Positions 60,625 to 64,000 of a stretch of DNA of 64,000 bases are shown here, one piece after another. Both the position numbers and the translations under genes were made by a program. The stretch comes from Methanolobus sediminis. GTDB lineage: Archaea; Halobacteriota; Methanosarcinia; Methanosarcinales; Methanosarcinaceae. Every line of letters starts with the position of its first letter. The first letter of the stretch is position 1. Under the pieces are notes generated by a model that was not told the origin of the DNA, searched no databases, and saw only the letters and a program-made list of their open reading frames with translations. The stretch is from the NCBI RefSeq assembly GCF_031312595.1, contig NZ_CP133592.1, positions 1,054,001 to 1,118,000 on the forward strand. The letters run 5' to 3'.

Positions 60625-61569
60625 TTACCACAGGATACCGGAATATGCCGGTACGAGTATACAAAGTATTACATCAAGTATGAGAGAACCAAACATTATT
60701 CCCCTGTATCTGGAACCCTGAAGGAAAAGTCTTCCTCCACGCTCTTCTGTTGGATTCTTTATGAAATCAAATGACTGGATGAGCATCCATCCGCCTGCAA
60801 GCAGTGCGCCTGCAAAGTATATAGGACCTATCTTTGCAGTAATTCCAATGGCAACTGAAGCAATTACACCTACTGTCCACATGAAAGTGACAAATTTTGC
60901 TGTTGCGGGAATGCCGAAGGTTACCGGGAATGTTGGTGCTCCTCTGGCCCTGTCACCTTCTACATCCCTTGCCACACCTGAAAGTGTGAATCCCCAGTCT
61001 GTAAAGCACATCATCAGACCAAGGAATATTGCAGGAAGCGGGAGAATTGAACCGTAATCCGGTGTTTTCAGGAAGCCTGCAGGGTCAAAGGCAAGCCATA
61101 TGCCAATGGGCACAAGTCCGTATGCAATTCCTACGGGAACAAAGCTCAGGAATGTCATTCTTTTTGCGAGTTTTGAGTATATACTGATGGTTAACACAGC
61201 AATTACAAGAACCAAAAATGATTCCGGATTGAGGTAAAGAGCTGCTGCACTGGCAACTAAAAACAAAAAACCTGCATATTTAAGTGCCTGATCCCTTGTG
61301 AGCTTGTTAGCTACAAGCGGCCTGTCAGGCAGGTTGATGGTATCAATATCGATATCACAACAATCATTGTAAACATAGGAACTGGTGATAGCCGCATAGC
61401 CACCTATCACAGCTATAATGAACATTATTGGGTCCGGCAGTGCCCCTATTGTGAGATATGATGCCAGTAAAGCGCTGGCTGCAGGCAGGGCTAAGTCCAT
61501 GTCCGAAATTTCCGGCCTTAACATCTCAAGATAGGGATTTCGTGTTTTAGAGCCTGAAGTGGAAACCAA
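60625..61569 (-). CDS. UbiA-family prenyltransferase
   Basis: The 314-residue membrane protein has about eight to nine helices and both Mg-prenyl-diphosphate motifs: NDCCDIDIDTINLPDRPL and DVEGDRARGAPTFP. It transfers a prenyl chain to an acceptor: archaeal ether lipid (DGGGP synthase), heme or a phenazine/quinone ring. Clustering with a GGR and a radical SAM enzyme makes methanophenazine or another redox lipid possible (inference). I use TTG 61569, five bases after AGGTGA; GTG 61578 would be inside that site. Confidence 0.9.
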   Translation of the reverse strand: MVSTSGSKTRNPYLEMLRPEISDMDLALPAASALLASYLTIGALPDPIMFIIAVIGGYAAITSSYVYNDCCDIDIDTINLPDRPLVANKLTRDQALKYAGFLFLVASAAALYLNPESFLVLVIAVLTISIYSKLAKRMTFLSFVPVGIAYGLVPIGIWLAFDPAGFLKTPDYGSILPLPAIFLGLMMCFTDWGFTLSGVARDVEGDRARGAPTFPVTFGIPATAKFVTFMWTVGVIASVAIGITAKIGPIYFAGALLAGGWMLIQSFDFIKNPTEERGGRLFLQGSRYRGIMFGSLILDVILCILVPAYSGILW

Positions 61570-61702
61570 GTATATCACCTGATAGATTATAGCTTCTAAT
61601 CTCCAGTATCGTATATTAGTATTAGGGTTATGTGGATTAAAAACCCGGATCGAATTTTAAAAAGTAAGAATTACATCATGTATAACTTCAGAAGTCTGTT
61701 GA

Positions 61703-62116
61703 TCAAATCCCTGAATATTCTGCCTCAGCAATCTCCTTAATCCTTCGAATAATAGAAGCCAGACCATCAGCCCTTGCCGGAGACAGATTAGACTTCAGAC
61801 CGATGGCCTCTATGAAATACAGATCAGTGTCAAGGATCTCCTGAGGATAACGGTCGTTCAGAACCCTGAGTACAAGAGAGATTATCCCTTTGGTGATCAT
61901 GGCATCACCGTCATACTCGAAATGCAGTTTGCCATCATTGATATAACTCCTGATCCAGACCTTTGACTGACAGCCGCTTATGGAGTTCTCCTCGATCCTG
62001 AATTCTTCGGCCATGGTCTCGACCTGTTTCGCAGAGGATATCAGGAGTTCATACTTGTCGAACCATTCGAGTCCCTCGAACTCCTTTATAATCTCATCCT
62101 GAACAGCATCAATCAT
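61703..62116 (-). CDS. sufE: SufE-like sulfur acceptor protein
   Basis: This is a 137-residue SufE fold: EGLEWFDKYELLI, the sulfur-accepting Cys49 in NSISGCQSKVWIRS, and the C-terminal LSPARADGLASIIRRIKE. It takes persulfide from SufS. The ATG overlaps the sufS stop (ATGA). Uncommon in methanogens, where most Fe-S sulfur comes from sulfide, so its presence beside an EgtD-like gene is notable. Confidence 0.93.
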   Translation of the reverse strand: MIDAVQDEIIKEFEGLEWFDKYELLISSAKQVETMAEEFRIEENSISGCQSKVWIRSYINDGKLHFEYDGDAMITKGIISLVLRVLNDRYPQEILDTDLYFIEAIGLKSNLSPARADGLASIIRRIKEIAEAEYSGI

Positions 62117-63294
62117 GCATGCAGCACCCTTACTTTCTCTATGCCTTCGACCAGCATGTCTGCATCTTCTTTAGTACTATATAGTGCAAAGCTCGCCCTC
62201 ACAGTGCCTTCAATGCCAAGTGACCTCATCAACGGCTGAGCGCAGTGGTGACCCGTCCTTACGGCAATTCCCATCTTATCCATGATCAGACCTGCATCAT
62301 AATGATGGACACCTTCTATGTTGAATGAGATAGCTCCGCACATCTCATCGGTGTTCCCGTAGACCGTCACACCGTCCATTTCCAGCAGCCTTTCCCTTGC
62401 ATAGGAATATACCTCATGCTCGTGCTCTTTTATCTTATCCATGCCTATATTTTGCACATAATCAACAGCTACACCCATACTTATGGCTCCTGCAATATTA
62501 GGTGTGCCTGCCTCATATCTCTGCGGAGGGTCCAGATAGGTCGTCTTTTCAAGGGTTACTTTGTCGACCATTCCTCCACCTCCTCTTGCAGGCAAGAGAT
62601 CATTGAAACGTTCACTTACATACAGCACTCCCACACCAGTGCCTGCATACATTTTATGGCCTGAAAAAGCAAGAAAATCACAATCAACATCCTTTACATC
62701 AATGGGTACATGCTGAACTGACTGGGCTGCATCCACCAGAACCGGAACATCATGGTCTTTTGCAATCTCAGTTATCTCTTTAATGTCATTCACCGAACCA
62801 AGTACATTGGAAGCATGGTTTATTGCCACTAATTTAGTCCTGTCAGTAATTTCCATTGAATCTATCAATACATTGCAGTCGTCATCCATCTGAATTGCTT
62901 TTAATGTGGCTCCTGCCATCTGCCATGGCACTATATTCGAATGATGTTCCACACCAGTTATCAGAACCTCGTTCCCGGCCAGTACTGGCCTTAACGAGCA
63001 TGCAACCTGATTGATGGAATCGGTCGTACCGGCAGTGAATACCACTTCACTCGAATTACGGGCACCAATGAAATCACTTACCTTTTCCCTTGCCTTCTCA
63101 TATCTCTCACTTGAAACTTCGCTCAGATAGTGAACTCCCCTGTGGATATTGCTGTTACCCGACCTGTAAAATTCAGAGATAGCATTGATTACACAGGATG
63201 GTTTCTGGGTAGTGGCCGCACTGTCAAGATAGACAAGTCTCTTTCCATAGACCTCTTTTTCAAGTATAGGGAAATCCTTCCTGACATCTATCAT
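62113..63294 (-). CDS. sufS: SufS-type cysteine desulfurase
   Basis: This 393-residue PLP enzyme of group II has YLDSAATTQKP, TTDSINQVA, EHHSNIVPWQ, the PLP lysine in FSGHKMYAGTG and the catalytic cysteine in RTGHHCAQPLM. It releases sulfur from cysteine as persulfide for SufE. Overlaps the EgtD-like gene upstream and sufE downstream by four bases each, a tight operon. Confidence 0.95.
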   Translation of the reverse strand: MIDVRKDFPILEKEVYGKRLVYLDSAATTQKPSCVINAISEFYRSGNSNIHRGVHYLSEVSSERYEKAREKVSDFIGARNSSEVVFTAGTTDSINQVACSLRPVLAGNEVLITGVEHHSNIVPWQMAGATLKAIQMDDDCNVLIDSMEITDRTKLVAINHASNVLGSVNDIKEITEIAKDHDVPVLVDAAQSVQHVPIDVKDVDCDFLAFSGHKMYAGTGVGVLYVSERFNDLLPARGGGGMVDKVTLEKTTYLDPPQRYEAGTPNIAGAISMGVAVDYVQNIGMDKIKEHEHEVYSYARERLLEMDGVTVYGNTDEMCGAISFNIEGVHHYDAGLIMDKMGIAVRTGHHCAQPLMRSLGIEGTVRASFALYSTKEDADMLVEGIEKVRVLHA

Positions 63295-64000
63295 CTTTTC
63301 ACCATCCTAACAAGAGAAAACCATTTCCTTTCATCGGTAAAGACATTCTCCACATCAAGTCCTGCCGCAGCTGCCAGTTCTTCGATGTCATCCTCAGTAT
63401 ACTTGTGGGAATTTTCAGTATGGATCATCTCATCTTTCCTGATGAAGACCCTTTCGTTCAACACAGGGATCATTATTTCCAGATCCTTCTTTGCCCTCAG
63501 ATGCATCTCGATCCGTGAATATTCCCTGTTGAAAAAAGCCACATGTTCGAAATCGTCCGGGTCGAAGTCGGTCCCGAGATTGTTGTTCGTGACATTAAGA
63601 ATATTCTTGTTGAACTCAGCCGTAATTCCTTTATCATCGTTATAGGCCCTCTCGATGATATCGATATCCTTCACCATATCCATCCCCAGGATCAGCCGGT
63701 CATTAATGTTCATGACCTCACCAAGATTTTCCATGAACTCCATCGCTTTTGCTTTAGTAAGATTACCTATTGTGCTTCCGAAAAAACAGAAGAACCTTTT
63801 CCTGTCCCCCGGAATCATCTCCATATGCTCAAGGAAATCGGCAGTGATGCCATGTATCTCCATTTCAGGATATTTCACATTGAGATTGCATGCGGATTTT
63901 TCAATAGCCTCCTTACAGACATCAACAGGATAGTAGGCCATCGTCGCACGAACATCCTTTGGAACTTCGTCAAGGAACACAGATATCTTCGAGCAGTCGC
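63291..64000 (-). CDS. EgtD-like SAM-dependent methyltransferase (5' end outside window)
   Basis: The frame is open to the window end, adding DCSKIS before VFLDEVPKDV, which is the EgtD glycine-rich SAM site and following loop, so about 80 N-terminal residues lie outside. Visible blocks are YYPVDVCKEAIEKSA, FFCFFGSTIGNLT, GMDMVKDIDIIERAYND, NREYSRIEMHLRA and FIRKDEMIHTENSHKY (histidine-binding region of EgtD). EgtD makes hercynine from histidine. Whether this methanogen enzyme uses histidine is not known; its operon with sufS-sufE suggests sulfur chemistry on the product. Confidence 0.88.
   Translation of the reverse strand, partial: DCSKISVFLDEVPKDVRATMAYYPVDVCKEAIEKSACNLNVKYPEMEIHGITADFLEHMEMIPGDRKRFFCFFGSTIGNLTKAKAMEFMENLGEVMNINDRLILGMDMVKDIDIIERAYNDDKGITAEFNKNILNVTNNNLGTDFDPDDFEHVAFFNREYSRIEMHLRAKKDLEIMIPVLNERVFIRKDEMIHTENSHKYTEDDIEELAAAAGLDVENVFTDERKWFSLVRMVKR

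Overview
The window reads as chromosome from a methanogenic archaeon of the Methanosarcinales, most likely family Methanosarcinaceae (Methanolobus, Methanococcoides or similar; the genus is a guess). Diagnostic genes are F420-dependent methylene-tetrahydromethanopterin dehydrogenase (mtd), a Fae-HPS fusion, an HPS-RraA fusion, O-phosphoseryl-tRNA synthetase (sepS), the archaeal shikimate genes (ADH synthase and 3-dehydroquinate synthase II), Hef, S17e, UPF0147 and BRE/TATA-type promoters. Many genes overlap start-to-stop, TTG and GTG starts are common, and Shine-Dalgarno sequences are often clear. No rRNA or CRISPR array was seen.

Layout. 1-9.7 kb: partial recQ, a prepilin peptidase coupled to an HPS-RraA fusion, pyrB-pyrI, rps17e-dapA-dapB, a Y-family DNA polymerase. 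9.9-16.3 kb: a methyltransferase/ATP-grasp fusion, pirin, a dimeric alpha-beta barrel protein, a DUF1624 membrane protein, a zinc-ribbon protein, and purine salvage (MTA phosphorylase plus a phosphoribosyltransferase). 16.4-21.4 kb: two tandem initiator tRNA-Met genes, an EamA transporter, SRP54, GMP synthase glutaminase subunit and a double RecA/KaiC-like ATPase. 21.5-26.4 kb: a five-gene shikimate/tyrosine operon with operator-like palindromes in its leader. 26.4-27.8 kb: an AT-rich two-gene island (TIR-like protein plus membrane protein) bounded by inverted repeats. 27.9-37.1 kb: tpiA, fae-hps, nth, two multidomain sensor kinases, small membrane proteins, tRNA-Val and a CPBP protease remnant. 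37.3-49.5 kb: dut, a second ADHS/aldolase-like enzyme, two tandem hairpin repeats, glyS, hef, ZNRD2-like protein, UPF0147, translin, sepS, endonuclease V, DUF169, DUF473 and PAC2 proteins. 49.7-50.8 kb: an AT-rich, frame-split NucS-like nuclease. 51-52.6 kb: a pyruvate-kinase C-domain protein and mtd. 52.7-56.3 kb: a six-gene stressosome operon. 56.5-64 kb: serB, an archaeal coiled-coil protein, a UbiA-GGR-radical SAM lipid cluster, and an EgtD-like methyltransferase-sufS-sufE operon cut by the window end.

The strongest candidates for something undescribed are: (1) the complete RsbR-S-T-ATPase-RsbX stressosome operon ending in a histidine kinase that carries an RsbU-type N-terminal domain, which suggests that RsbT output is wired to two-component signalling in an organism without sigma-B; (2) the TIR-like/membrane-protein pair inside an apparently mobile cassette, a possible Thoeris-like defence module; (3) the split modification-sensing/NucS-type nuclease with an A7 slippage tract; and (4) the tandem structured repeats upstream of glyS.
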